Assembly: GCA_963833605.1 (NCBI GenBank)
Contig: CAWHYZ010000017.1
Coordinates: forward strand, 62,001 to 126,000
Origin: JAFAXD01 sp963833605
Lineage (GTDB): Bacteria > Pseudomonadota > Alphaproteobacteria > Rhizobiales > Xanthobacteraceae
Direction of reading: 5' to 3'
Length of the DNA: 64,000 nt
Part shown: piece after piece, positions 36,494 to 46,331 of the stretch
Layout of the letters: every line of letters begins with the position of its first letter
How positions within the stretch are numbered: position 1 is the first letter of the stretch
Notes under the pieces: model-generated
Seen by the model: the letters and a program-made list of their open reading frames with translations, nothing else
What the model was told of the DNA's origin: nothing
Database searches by the model: none
Program-made: the position numbers and the translations under genes

Positions 36494-38556
36494 AGTGCCC
36501 CTCGGCGCAGGTCGATCCGCAACTCGCCGATCGCACCGACGACCAGACGATCGCCCGGACCGACCACCGCAGTTGCCCCATATTCCTCGATCACCGCGGG
36601 TCCTTCAATTTCGGCGCCGATCGGCAGCCCATAGCGCAGATAAATGGGCGTTCGCAGCCGCGTGCGCGTTTCCGCGAAATACACGTCCCGAAACGCGCGC
36701 GGATCCGCACCGCCTTGCGTGCCGGCACGGTGGAGGCGCGCGAGTTCCGGCCGCCGGGTCGCGGCCGTTCCGGTGGCGCGCAGGCTGATGATCTCGACCG
36801 GGCCGTCCTCGTCGGCGAGCCCGAAGCGGCGGCGATACTCCGCCAGGAAGCTGTTTTTGACTGCTGCGGTACCTGCTTGCGCGTCGAGCGCGACGCGGAT
36901 GGCATGGCGCTGGCCCTTGTAGCGCATATCGGCGTGATGCTCGAAGGCGACAGGCGCCCCGGGAAAATCGCGCTGCAGGATCGCTGCGATATGCTCACGC
37001 AGCACGTTCAACTGCTGGTGCACGCGCACGACAGCGTCGTCCTGCAGATCGGCCAGAAACGTAAACGTCTGAGTGAGGCGGGCGTCGGCGAGCAGCATAC
37101 CAAGCGCGGAAAAGTTGCCCGGTTCCGGCGGAACGATGACGCGCGCGATGTGCAGATCCCGCGCCAGCGATACGCCGTGTAGCGGCCCGCCGCCGCCAAA
37201 CGCGAACAGATCGAAATCGCGCACGTCCTTGCCGCGCTCGATGGTGATCTCTTTGATGGCGGTCGCCATCTGGACGTTGGCAAGCTCGATCACGCCGGCT
37301 GCGACATCGTCCAGGCTCTGCCGAAACGAACGATCGAGCTTCTGCCCGACATGACCGGCGAGCGCGTGGCCGGCCGGCCCGGGATCGAGCCGCAGGGCAC
37401 CGCCGAGGAACGCTCCACCGCTGATGCGGCCGAGCACCAGGTTGGCGTCCGTCACCGTCGGTTCCGTACCGCCGCGGCCGAAGCACACCGGGCCCGGATG
37501 TGAGCCGGCACTGCGCGGCCCAACCCGCAGGCGTTGATGCGCATCAACGTATGCAATCGAGCCACCACCGGTGCCGACTTCAACGATATCCAGCACCGGA
37601 GTTTGCAGTGGAAAGCCCTGTTCATAACCGCCGACGTGATAGCTGCTTTGAATCTCGAAACTCTGGTTCTCGACGAGCGCGCATTTCGCAGTCGTCCCAC
37701 CCATGTCGAACGCGATCAGCCGGTTGGCCCCTAGGGCATTGGCGTAGGCGGCCACGCCCATGCAGCCCCCGATGGGGCCGGATTCGACCAGCGCGACCGG
37801 CTCTTCCTTCGAGCGGCGCACCGACAGGATGCCGCCGTTGGAGCCCATCATGAAGAAATGGCCAGCAAAGCCGGAATCTCCAAGGCGCCGTTCGAAGCGA
37901 TCAAGGTAGGCGTGCGAGCGCGGCCCCACGTACGCGTTGGCCACCGCGGTCGAGGTGCGCTCGAATTCGAACCATTCGCGCGAGAGCTCGGTGCTGCAAG
38001 TCACGTAGGCATCCGGCAACTCCCGGCGCAGGAATCCCGCCACAAGCTGCTCGTGGGCCGGATTGCGATAGGAGTTGATGAATGCGACAGCGATCGCTTC
38101 CACCTCCGCGCGGCGCAGCCGCTCAACCAGATCCGTCAGATCATTTTCGGCCGGAGTCAGCAGCGGCGCGCCGTCCGCCCGCATGCGTTCCGCAACCTCG
38201 AAACGCAAATAGCGCGGAACCAGTGGCGGGTTGCGGGCATAGTCGAGGTCGAACGGTACCGGCCGCCCGGCGCGGCCGATCTCCAGGATGTCGCGGAACC
38301 CGCGCGTCGTCACCAGCGCGGTTTTCGCTCCCGTGCGCTCCAGCAACGTGTTGATGACCAGCGTGGTGCCATGCTTGAGAATTTCGATCGAGGGCGGCTC
38401 GATGCCGGCGTCCCCGAGGCAGGTCACGACCTCTTCGACGAGGTCGTCATAGTTGGTCAGCGACTTGCCGAAAACCAAGCGATTGCGGTCAAGATCGAAG
38501 CCGACGATGTCGGTGAACGTGCCGCCGATATCCGCCCCGACAAAGAATGCCATCAA
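36490..38556 (-). CDS. Hydantoinase A/oxoprolinase family protein (first hyuA)
   Basis: A 688-residue ATP-binding subunit. Nucleotide blocks are FFVGADIGGTFTDIVGFDLD and LIAFDMGGTTAKCALVE, followed by EVGTGGGSIAYVD and CFGRGGTEPTVTDANLVLG. The start (Met1 or Met2) overlaps the tetR stop by 4 bp. A probable TetR operator sits 42-61 bp upstream of the start, inside the tetR 3' end, so this gene may also have its own regulated promoter. Confidence 0.88.
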   Translation of the reverse strand: MMAFFVGADIGGTFTDIVGFDLDRNRLVFGKSLTNYDDLVEEVVTCLGDAGIEPPSIEILKHGTTLVINTLLERTGAKTALVTTRGFRDILEIGRAGRPVPFDLDYARNPPLVPRYLRFEVAERMRADGAPLLTPAENDLTDLVERLRRAEVEAIAVAFINSYRNPAHEQLVAGFLRRELPDAYVTCSTELSREWFEFERTSTAVANAYVGPRSHAYLDRFERRLGDSGFAGHFFMMGSNGGILSVRRSKEEPVALVESGPIGGCMGVAAYANALGANRLIAFDMGGTTAKCALVENQSFEIQSSYHVGGYEQGFPLQTPVLDIVEVGTGGGSIAYVDAHQRLRVGPRSAGSHPGPVCFGRGGTEPTVTDANLVLGRISGGAFLGGALRLDPGPAGHALAGHVGQKLDRSFRQSLDDVAAGVIELANVQMATAIKEITIERGKDVRDFDLFAFGGGGPLHGVSLARDLHIARVIVPPEPGNFSALGMLLADARLTQTFTFLADLQDDAVVRVHQQLNVLREHIAAILQRDFPGAPVAFEHHADMRYKGQRHAIRVALDAQAGTAAVKNSFLAEYRRRFGLADEDGPVEIISLRATGTAATRRPELARLHRAGTQGGADPRAFRDVYFAETRTRLRTPIYLRYGLPIGAEIEGPAVIEEYGATAVVGPGDRLVVGAIGELRIDLRRGAL

Positions 38557-39287
38557 GCTCTCCGCACGCGCGCGACATTAGTTACCACACGCGACCAAAT
38601 CAACCGTTTGGTTGATTTTTGCGGATGGGCCGCGAGACTGTTGAGCACGAAATCGATCAGGTGTCGCTTCCAGGCTCGGATCTCGCTCTCTTTGAGCAGA
38701 TCCTTGCCGCTCGTCGCCGACAGGGTGTGGACGTTGGCAAAGAAGAACATTCCCATGGCAAAAATCGACATGTACAGACGAATGCCTGAAACGTTGCGCC
38801 GGAATGCACCGGTGCGCTGCCCGCGCCTCAGCGTCGAACGAATGGCGGTTATGATCGGAATGACGGAAGCGTGGATCTGGCGGCGTACAGGACCGGTCAG
38901 ATGGGCCCCTTGCTGGCGGTTTTCGTAGGCGATAAGCGCAGTCGCATTCTCGGTGGCGCGGACGTGCTCGAAGATCGCCGCGACCAAGCGTGCCATCGCC
39001 GCGGCGGGGTCCAGTCCCGGCGGAATCCGGGCCCGTTCGCCGGCTTGAAACTGCCCGTACACGAATGTGAGCGCGGCACGGTACAGCCCCTCCTTGCTGC
39101 CGTAATGATAGTAGAGCGCCTGCTTGTTGATGCCGGCGCGGCGCGCGATGCGGTCGACGCGGGCGCCGGCAAGGCCGAACTGCGCGAACTCGGCCACCGC
39201 CGCTTCCAGCACCACATCCCTGGTGCGACGGGCGCGATCCTGCGGGCGATGCGCCCGGCGCCTTCCGGCTGTCGTTGGTTTGCGCAT
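38553..39287 (-). CDS. TetR family transcriptional regulator
   Basis: A 244-residue repressor-type regulator. The N-terminal helix-turn-helix is near residues 45-70 (RIARRAGINKQALYYHYGSKEGLYRAAL). The C-terminal ligand domain includes AYENRQQGAHLTGPVRRQIH. The last 20 or so residues (after AAHPQK) are encoded by DNA that also holds a palindromic operator and the presumed hyuA promoter, so the native stop may differ. It sits inside the operon between the TRAP permease gene and hyuA and probably controls both parts plus the divergent FAH gene. Confidence 0.87.
   Translation of the reverse strand: MRKPTTAGRRRAHRPQDRARRTRDVVLEAAVAEFAQFGLAGARVDRIARRAGINKQALYYHYGSKEGLYRAALTFVYGQFQAGERARIPPGLDPAAAMARLVAAIFEHVRATENATALIAYENRQQGAHLTGPVRRQIHASVIPIITAIRSTLRRGQRTGAFRRNVSGIRLYMSIFAMGMFFFANVHTLSATSGKDLLKESEIRAWKRHLIDFVLNSLAAHPQKSTKRLIWSRVVTNVARVRRA
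38598..38617. promoter_or_regulatory. Probable TetR operator upstream of first hyuA
   Basis: Perfect 8-bp arms AATCAACC (38598-38605) and GGTTGATT (38610-38617) flank the spacer GTTT. The same spacer and near-identical arms recur at 42406-42425. It lies within the 3' end of tetR and 42 bp upstream of the hyuA start. TetR control is inferred. Confidence 0.7.
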
Positions 39288-39299
39288 CGCCGGTACCAG

Positions 39300-41282
39300 T
39301 CACTTCGCCATGGTCTGCGGCAGCCACAATGCCAGGATGGGGAAGTGAATGAGAATGACGCACTTGATGCAGTCCGCGGTCATGAACGGCATGACCCCGC
39401 GAAATACCGAACTGATCGGGACGTCGGGGGCGAGCGTCTTGAGGATGAACAGGTTCAAGCCGAACGGCGGCGAGACGACGCCGAGTTCGCACAGTACCAC
39501 CATCATGATGCCCCACCAGATCGGGTCGTAGCCGAGGTGCACAACCAGCGGCGCCACCAGCGGTGCCGTCACGATCATAATGGTGAAGGAATCGAGGGCC
39601 GTGCCGAGAATGATGTAGGTGACGACCAGGACGTAGATGATTCCAACCGGCGGCAAACCGGAGCCGGCGATCGCCTTGGTAAGGGCGGCAGGCAAGCCGG
39701 TGACGTCCATGAAAAACGAGATCAACAGCGCGCCGATGATCATCATGTAGATCATTGTGACCGACCGGGTGGTCTCGCTGATCACGTTCCACAGGCTGCC
39801 GCGGCCGAGCTTGCGTCGATAAAGCGCGATCAGGAAGGTGAATACCGCCCCCACCGCGGCCGCTTCGGTAGCCGTGTAGAGGCCCGTGTAGATGCCGCCG
39901 AGGATCGCGGCGAACAGCAAAAACACGGTGGCGCTGCGCCAAAACGCGTGGGCGACTTCGCAAAGATCGAAGCGGTCGCGGCCGGGCGCGATGCTTGGAT
40001 AGAGCCCCACGTAGGCGGCGATGGCGCCCATGTACATCAGCACGCTGAGCGCGCCCGGGATCAGCACCGCGATGTAGAGCTTGCCGATCGATTCTTCGAC
40101 CAGGATGGCGTAGAGCACGATCGCGGTCGACGGCGGGACCAGTTGTCCGAGGGTGCCGCCGGCGGCGACGCAACCGGCGGACAATTCCGGCGAATAGCCG
40201 CGCCGGCGCATTTCCGGCAGCGCTGCCGCCCCGATCGTCACCGCGGTCGCGACCGAGGAGCCTGTGAGCGCGCCGAATCCGGCGCAGCCGACCACCGTCG
40301 CCATGGCAACGCCGCCGCGCAGGAACCCGAAGGTGGCCTGTGCAAGCCGGTAGATGTCCTCGGCAAGCCCGCTCGCCTTGGCGAAATTCCCCATCATGAT
40401 GAACAGCGGGATCAGGGCCAGGTCGGGATTGGTCATCAGCCCGACGGTTTCCGAACCGAGAACGTTGAGCGTCTTGCCGGCGCCGATGAAGACCGCAGAG
40501 CCGAGCAGCCCGATGAGCATCATTGCGGCGGCGATCGGAATGAGCAGCAGGATCAGCACCCACAGCAACACGAAGAACACGATCGAGACCGCAGTCGGCG
40601 CTGCGGTGAGCCACGCCAGCGGCCGTTCGAGCCAAATGCCGGCGCCGATCAGCACGGCTGCGGCCGCCAGCAGCAGCAGGAGCGCGACCTGCCAATAGGC
40701 GCTCCAAGCGACTGGCGCGCGCTCGAGCAAAGAGCGCGGGCTTGTCCCCGCCGCAGAGGCAGCCGGCGGGATCGCCAGGGTACGCGCCAGATTGGCCAGG
40801 AACACGAGCATCTGCACCGGCACGCACAGCGCCAGAAAGCCGACGATCGCCCATAGGAACGGCGCCAGCGGCAGCTGCATGATGACGGTCTGCTGCGCCC
40901 GCATCGTCGCGTTTTGCGCCTGCACCCCGACGCGCCAGACCAGCAGCACGAACAGTGCGGCAAAGACCAAATCGCCGATCACTTCGAGCCAGGCGGCGGT
41001 CCGCCTCCCGAACCAGTCCTGCAGCATGTCGACGTTGAGGTTGGAGCGCTGGGCAAACCCGCTCGCCATCACCGAGGCGATGGCGACGGCGAAAACGGTT
41101 TGCAGGATTTCATTCGAGCCCGGCAGCGGCTTGTTGAGCAGGCCGCGCAACACCAGCAGATCGATGCTGGTGATGATGCCGATGACCAGCATCCCGACGA
41201 CGCCAATCGCAGCAATACGTCCGGTGATGGCCTGGACGCGCTTGTCCAGGCGTTCGAACGCTTTCAAATCCAAGTCTGCCAT
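39300..41282 (-). CDS. TRAP transporter fused small and large permease subunits (DctQ-DctM)
   Basis: A 660-residue inner-membrane protein. The first 180 residues are a four-helix DctQ-like domain (GSNEILQTVFAVAIASVMASGFAQ). A Pro/Ala linker with extra helices follows, then the DctM domain with NPDLALIPLFIMMGNFA, GCAGFGALTGSSVATAVTIG and GGTLGQLVPPSTAIVLYAI. Such transporters import organic acids driven by a sodium or proton gradient. It follows the dctP gene by 13 bp and precedes tetR by 12 bp, so one operon is likely. Confidence 0.9.
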   Translation of the reverse strand: MADLDLKAFERLDKRVQAITGRIAAIGVVGMLVIGIITSIDLLVLRGLLNKPLPGSNEILQTVFAVAIASVMASGFAQRSNLNVDMLQDWFGRRTAAWLEVIGDLVFAALFVLLVWRVGVQAQNATMRAQQTVIMQLPLAPFLWAIVGFLALCVPVQMLVFLANLARTLAIPPAASAAGTSPRSLLERAPVAWSAYWQVALLLLLAAAAVLIGAGIWLERPLAWLTAAPTAVSIVFFVLLWVLILLLIPIAAAMMLIGLLGSAVFIGAGKTLNVLGSETVGLMTNPDLALIPLFIMMGNFAKASGLAEDIYRLAQATFGFLRGGVAMATVVGCAGFGALTGSSVATAVTIGAAALPEMRRRGYSPELSAGCVAAGGTLGQLVPPSTAIVLYAILVEESIGKLYIAVLIPGALSVLMYMGAIAAYVGLYPSIAPGRDRFDLCEVAHAFWRSATVFLLFAAILGGIYTGLYTATEAAAVGAVFTFLIALYRRKLGRGSLWNVISETTRSVTMIYMMIIGALLISFFMDVTGLPAALTKAIAGSGLPPVGIIYVLVVTYIILGTALDSFTIMIVTAPLVAPLVVHLGYDPIWWGIMMVVLCELGVVSPPFGLNLFILKTLAPDVPISSVFRGVMPFMTADCIKCVILIHFPILALWLPQTMAK

Positions 41283-41295
41283 GCCCCGGCGCGCT

Positions 41296-42336
41296 CTATT
41301 TGCTTGGCGCGGGCTTGGCGAGCTGTTCCCTGAAGGCAGCGAGGACCGCCGGACCGTTCGGCGTCTGTTTCTCCCAATTGGCCACGACCCCCTGCAGGGC
41401 GGCCTTCCAGCGCGCCGCTTCCTCCGGTGACAGCGTGTTGAAATGCTGCGCCGGGTTGGCCTTGGCCTTGTCGCGGATCGAGGTGGCGAGATTCTCGAAA
41501 AACGTTGCGAATGCGCGCGAGAGATATTCGCCGGTGAACTGATCGAGCACCTGCTTTGCGTTCGCGGACAGGCCGTCGTAGGCCTGCTGGTTCATAATGA
41601 TGAATCCGGCCGGCGCCCCCATCGCGATGCCTTGCAGGTGCTCGTGCACCACCTCATCGAGGCGAAATGTCCCGACCAGCACCCAGCCGGCCACCGACGC
41701 GCTCACCACTCCCTGGCCGAGCGCCTGATAAACGTCGGCAGCAGGTACCGAGATCGGTGAACCGCCGAGCGCCGTCACCATGTCGGCGACGGTCTTGTCG
41801 GCGGCGCGCACCTTCAGGCCTTTCATATCTTCCAACCTGGTGATCGGGGCGCGCGAGCTGATGCCTTGCACCGGTGAGCCGATCAGGCCGAGAACCTTGA
41901 CGCCCTTGTATTCGTCGGCGATCAGTCCGCTCTGATAAAGTCGCCAAAGCGCGGCCGCAGCGTTGGGGAGTTGGCCTTCCTCGACAACCAGAGGCAGGCT
42001 GATGACTGTGCTCTTGGGGAACGGCAGGTTGACGGCGCCCTGGATGCCCCAGCCGATGTCGGTCACCCCGTCGGCGACGCGTGTCCACACGTTGACGGCG
42101 TTGGCGAGAGTCGGGCCGTTGACGACCTGGATTTGAAATTCCTTGCCCGCAGCCTCGTTGACCTTCTTGGCCCAGGGCTCGAAGAAGTCGGACACCACCG
42201 GGTTGCTGGGCGGCAGTGTGGTGGCGAACTTGAGCACGGTCTGCGCTCCCGCCGGCACGCCGAGAAGAAGCACGGCGGCGCCAGCCACCGCCGAGCGCAA
42301 CGCAGGAGCCAAACCAACAAAGTGTGCTTGCAGCAT
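41296..42336 (-). CDS. TRAP transporter substrate-binding protein (DctP family)
   Basis: A 346-residue periplasmic binding protein. The signal peptide covers about residues 1-32 (ending PAGAQT). DctP features are LKFATTLPPSNPVVSDFFEPWAK, VADGVTDIGWGIQG, and MKGLKVRAADKTVADMVTALGG containing the Arg region that usually contacts the carboxylate. It is the first gene of the minus-strand operon. The ligand is probably an organic acid that the HyuAB and FAH enzymes then process, but this is inference from context. Confidence 0.9.
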   Translation of the reverse strand: MLQAHFVGLAPALRSAVAGAAVLLLGVPAGAQTVLKFATTLPPSNPVVSDFFEPWAKKVNEAAGKEFQIQVVNGPTLANAVNVWTRVADGVTDIGWGIQGAVNLPFPKSTVISLPLVVEEGQLPNAAAALWRLYQSGLIADEYKGVKVLGLIGSPVQGISSRAPITRLEDMKGLKVRAADKTVADMVTALGGSPISVPAADVYQALGQGVVSASVAGWVLVGTFRLDEVVHEHLQGIAMGAPAGFIIMNQQAYDGLSANAKQVLDQFTGEYLSRAFATFFENLATSIRDKAKANPAQHFNTLSPEEAARWKAALQGVVANWEKQTPNGPAVLAAFREQLAKPAPSK

Positions 42337-42405
42337 GCCGATCCTCCCGTGTGAATTATCTTGCTTTTAGTCAATATTTCAAAGTTCAATCCGGGGCGCA
42401 ACGGA

Positions 42406-42425
42406 ATTCAACCGTTTGGTTGATT
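42406..42425. promoter_or_regulatory. Probable TetR operator between dctP and FAH gene
   Basis: The arms ATTCAACC (42406-42413) and GGTTGATT (42418-42425), with one mismatch, flank GTTT. The site is 70 bp from the dctP start and 54 bp from the divergent FAH start, so one bound regulator could control both directions. Confidence 0.7.
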
Positions 42426-42478
42426 TTATCGGTTGCAATACAACAAGATCGACAATCGCGTCCAAGGAGGAAACCGAG

Positions 42479-43453
<975 letters not shown>

Positions 43454-43470
43454 CTTAGAGTCGGGCCGAG

Positions 43471-43872
43471 ATGATGGACCCGGCTCTGCCCAAGTCACCG
43501 CCGCAAATCGATCCGGCGGTGCGCACGATCGCCATGCCGGCTGACGCCAATCCGCATGGCGATATTTTCGGCGGCTGGCTGCTATCGCAGATGGACCTCG
43601 CCGGCATGACGGTCACGACCCGTCGCTCCAAGGGGCGCACGGTGACGATCGCCATCACTGGCATGAGTTTTCATCGGCCGGTCTTCGTCGGGGACGAAGT
43701 CTCGTGCTACGCGACATTGCTGAAAGTCGGGCACACATCACTCACGGTCAACATCCAGAGCTGGGTACGCCGCGGTGTCGGCGGCGATCAAATCGCGGTG
43801 ACCGAAGGGGTGTTCACGTACGTGGCGGTCGATGCCGACGGCAAGCCACGGCCGGTGCCGGCCGAGAGCTGA
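43471..43872 (+). CDS. Acyl-CoA thioesterase, YciA-like hotdog fold
   Basis: A 133-residue cytosolic thioesterase. The conserved stretch NPHGDIFGGWLLSQMDLAGM contains the catalytic Asp region of the YciA/BACH group, and MSFHRPVFVGDEVSCYATL is the second family block. It hydrolyses acyl-CoAs to free acid and CoA. It lies between the FAH gene and the fadE gene on the same strand, 17 bp after the former, so co-transcription with the FAH gene is likely. Confidence 0.88.
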   Translation: MMDPALPKSPPQIDPAVRTIAMPADANPHGDIFGGWLLSQMDLAGMTVTTRRSKGRTVTIAITGMSFHRPVFVGDEVSCYATLLKVGHTSLTVNIQSWVRRGVGGDQIAVTEGVFTYVAVDADGKPRPVPAES

Positions 43873-44083
43873 AAGCATTATTTTTCGTTAATCATTTCTC
43901 GCCGGACCGCCCCTCGCCCGCCGCAAACGAGTTGACTATATTGGTGTCAAGGTTGCTTCCGAGCGCCAACTTGGACCACAACATGACCCGAGCAGGCGCA
44001 ATCGTTCTTGTCGTCTTGAACGCAGATACTCGCAACGTCATTCGAGTCAACAACACCATCGTGGTATCCCACCGAGGTGCAAC

Positions 44084-46331
44084 ATGAGTACATGGCGCAG
44101 AGACAACATCACGCGATACATCTACGGCTGGGCGAAGGGCGTGCTGCCGAGCCTATCGGCCACCGAGCGCGAGGCGATCGAGGCCGGCGACGTGTGGTGG
44201 GACGCCGAGATTTTCACCGGCAACCCGGATTGGTCGAAACTGCTCGCGACGCCGCAAGCAACGCTCTCGGCCGAGGAACAGGCGTTCCTCGATGGCCCGG
44301 TCGAGGAACTCTGCCGCCGGCTCGACGAATGGCACATCACCTGGGATCTGCATGATCTGCCGCCGGAGGTGTGGGACTTCCTGAAGGCGAAGAAGTTCTT
44401 CGCCATGATCATTCCCAAGGAGTACGGGGGCCTCGGGTTCTCCGCCTTCGCGCATTCCGAGGTCGTGCGCAAACTGTCGACGCGCTCGGTGACTGCCGCT
44501 GTGACCGCGATGGTGCCGAACTCGCTCGGTCCGGGTGAATTGCTGCTGCAGTTCGGCACCAAGGACCAGCGCGACTACTGGCTGCCGCGGCTCGCTGACG
44601 GACGTGAGATTCCCTGCTTCGGCCTGACCAGCCCGGAGGCCGGCTCGGACGCCGCCTCGATGATCGACAACGGCGTCGTCACCCGCGGCACCTTCCGCGG
44701 CCGCGAGGTGCTCGGGATCAGGCTCAACTGGCACAAACGCTACATCACGCTCGGCCCGATCGCGACCGTGCTGGGCCTCGCCTTCAAACTCCATGATCCG
44801 GATCATCTGATCGGACAGGAAGACGACGTCGGGATCACGGTCGCGCTGGTGCCGACCAACCTCCCCGGCATCAAGATCGGCCGCCGCCATCTGCCGGCGA
44901 TGCAGGTGTTCCAGAACGGTCCGAACGAGGGTCACAACGTGTTCATCCCGCTCGATCACATTATCGGCGGCGTCGAACAGGCCGGCAAAGGCTGGAAGAT
45001 GTTGATGAGCGCGCTCGCCGCCGGCCGCGGCATTTCGCTGCCGTCGCTGTCGGCCGCGGGCGCCGCCTACACGGCGCACACGACCGGCGCCTATGCGCGC
45101 ATTCGCGAGCAATTCCATCTGCCGATCGGCAAGTTCGAGGCGATCCAGGAACGGCTCGGCCGCATGGCGGCGGCCGCCTATCTGCTCGATGCCGCGCGCC
45201 GGCACACCTGCGCCGGCATCGATCAGGGCCATCACCCGGCGGTGGTCACGGCGATCATGAAGGGCCAGGCAACCGAGCGGCTGCGCATCTCGGTCAATGA
45301 CGCCATGGACGTGCACGGCGGCAAAGCCGTGATCGAGGGGCCGCAGAATTATCTCGGCACGCTTTATCGCGCGGTGCCGGTCGGCATCACGGTCGAAGGT
45401 GCCAACATCGTGACGCGCGCGCTGATCCAATTCGGCCAAGGCGCGATCCGCAGCCATCCCTACATCCTCAAGGAGATCCTTGCGCTCGAAGACCCGGACC
45501 AGGCCCGCGGTCTCGATGCGTTCGACCGGGCGTTCTGGGGTCACGTCGGCCATTCGGTCGTGACAGCGTTGCGTGCCTGGGGCCGGGCCTGGACGCTCGG
45601 CCTCGCGGCGCCCGCACCCGATGCCGGCAAGGCGACGCCCTACTACCGGCAACTCGGCCGCTATGCGGCGGCGTTCGCGCTCGCCGTCGACGTGGCGATG
45701 CTCACGCTTGGCGGCGCTCTCAAGCGCAAGGAAATGATCTCGGAGCGGTTCGCCGATATCCTGTGCGAGCTTTACCTCCTCTCCACCGTGCTCAAGCGCT
45801 GGCAGGACGAAGGCCGACAGGATGCCGACTTCCCGCTGGTGGCGTTCTGCTGCGAGAGCGGCCTTGCCACCATGGCGGCACGGTTCGACGAGATCTTTGC
45901 CAACCTCCCGAACCGGCCGGCCGCCTGGCTGCTGCGATTCCTGGTGATGCCGCTCGGCCCGCAGCATCGCGGTCCGGCGGATAAGCTCACCATCGCCTGC
46001 GCCGAGATCCTGCTGGAACCCTCGGCAACGCGCGACCGCGTCACCGTGGGTTTGTTCCACCCGACCGATGACGGACCCATTGCGCGAACTCGATCGCGCC
46101 TTCAAGCTTGTGGTCGCTGCGCAGCCGCTGCGCGACCGCCTGCGCAAAGCGCATGTGCACGATGTCGAGAAGGCGCGGGCGCAAGGCCTCATCAACGAGA
46201 GCGAAGCGGCGCAGCTTGCGGTGCTCGCCAAGGCGGTCGCCGACGTGATCAATGTCGATGATTTCGCCCCCGAGGCGCTGACCAGACACGGAGGCGTGCC
46301 ATCAACGATATCGCCCGCGAACGCAGCCTAG
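44084..46331 (+). CDS. fadE: Acyl-CoA dehydrogenase, FadE type, frameshifted near the 3' end
   Basis: A FAD enzyme for the first step of beta-oxidation. It has FAMIIPKEYGGLGFSAFAHSE, PCFGLTSPEAGSDAASM, QVFQNGPNEGHNVFIPLDHI and VHGGKAVIEGPQNYLG, all standard in FadE, which is longer than short-chain acyl-CoA dehydrogenases. The first frame reads through to about residue 660 (VGLFHPTDD). Near 46068 the matching C-terminal domain is in another frame (DPLRELDRAFKLVVAAQPLRD) and ends at 46331. About 745 residues in all. It overlaps the thiolase start. Confidence 0.87.
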
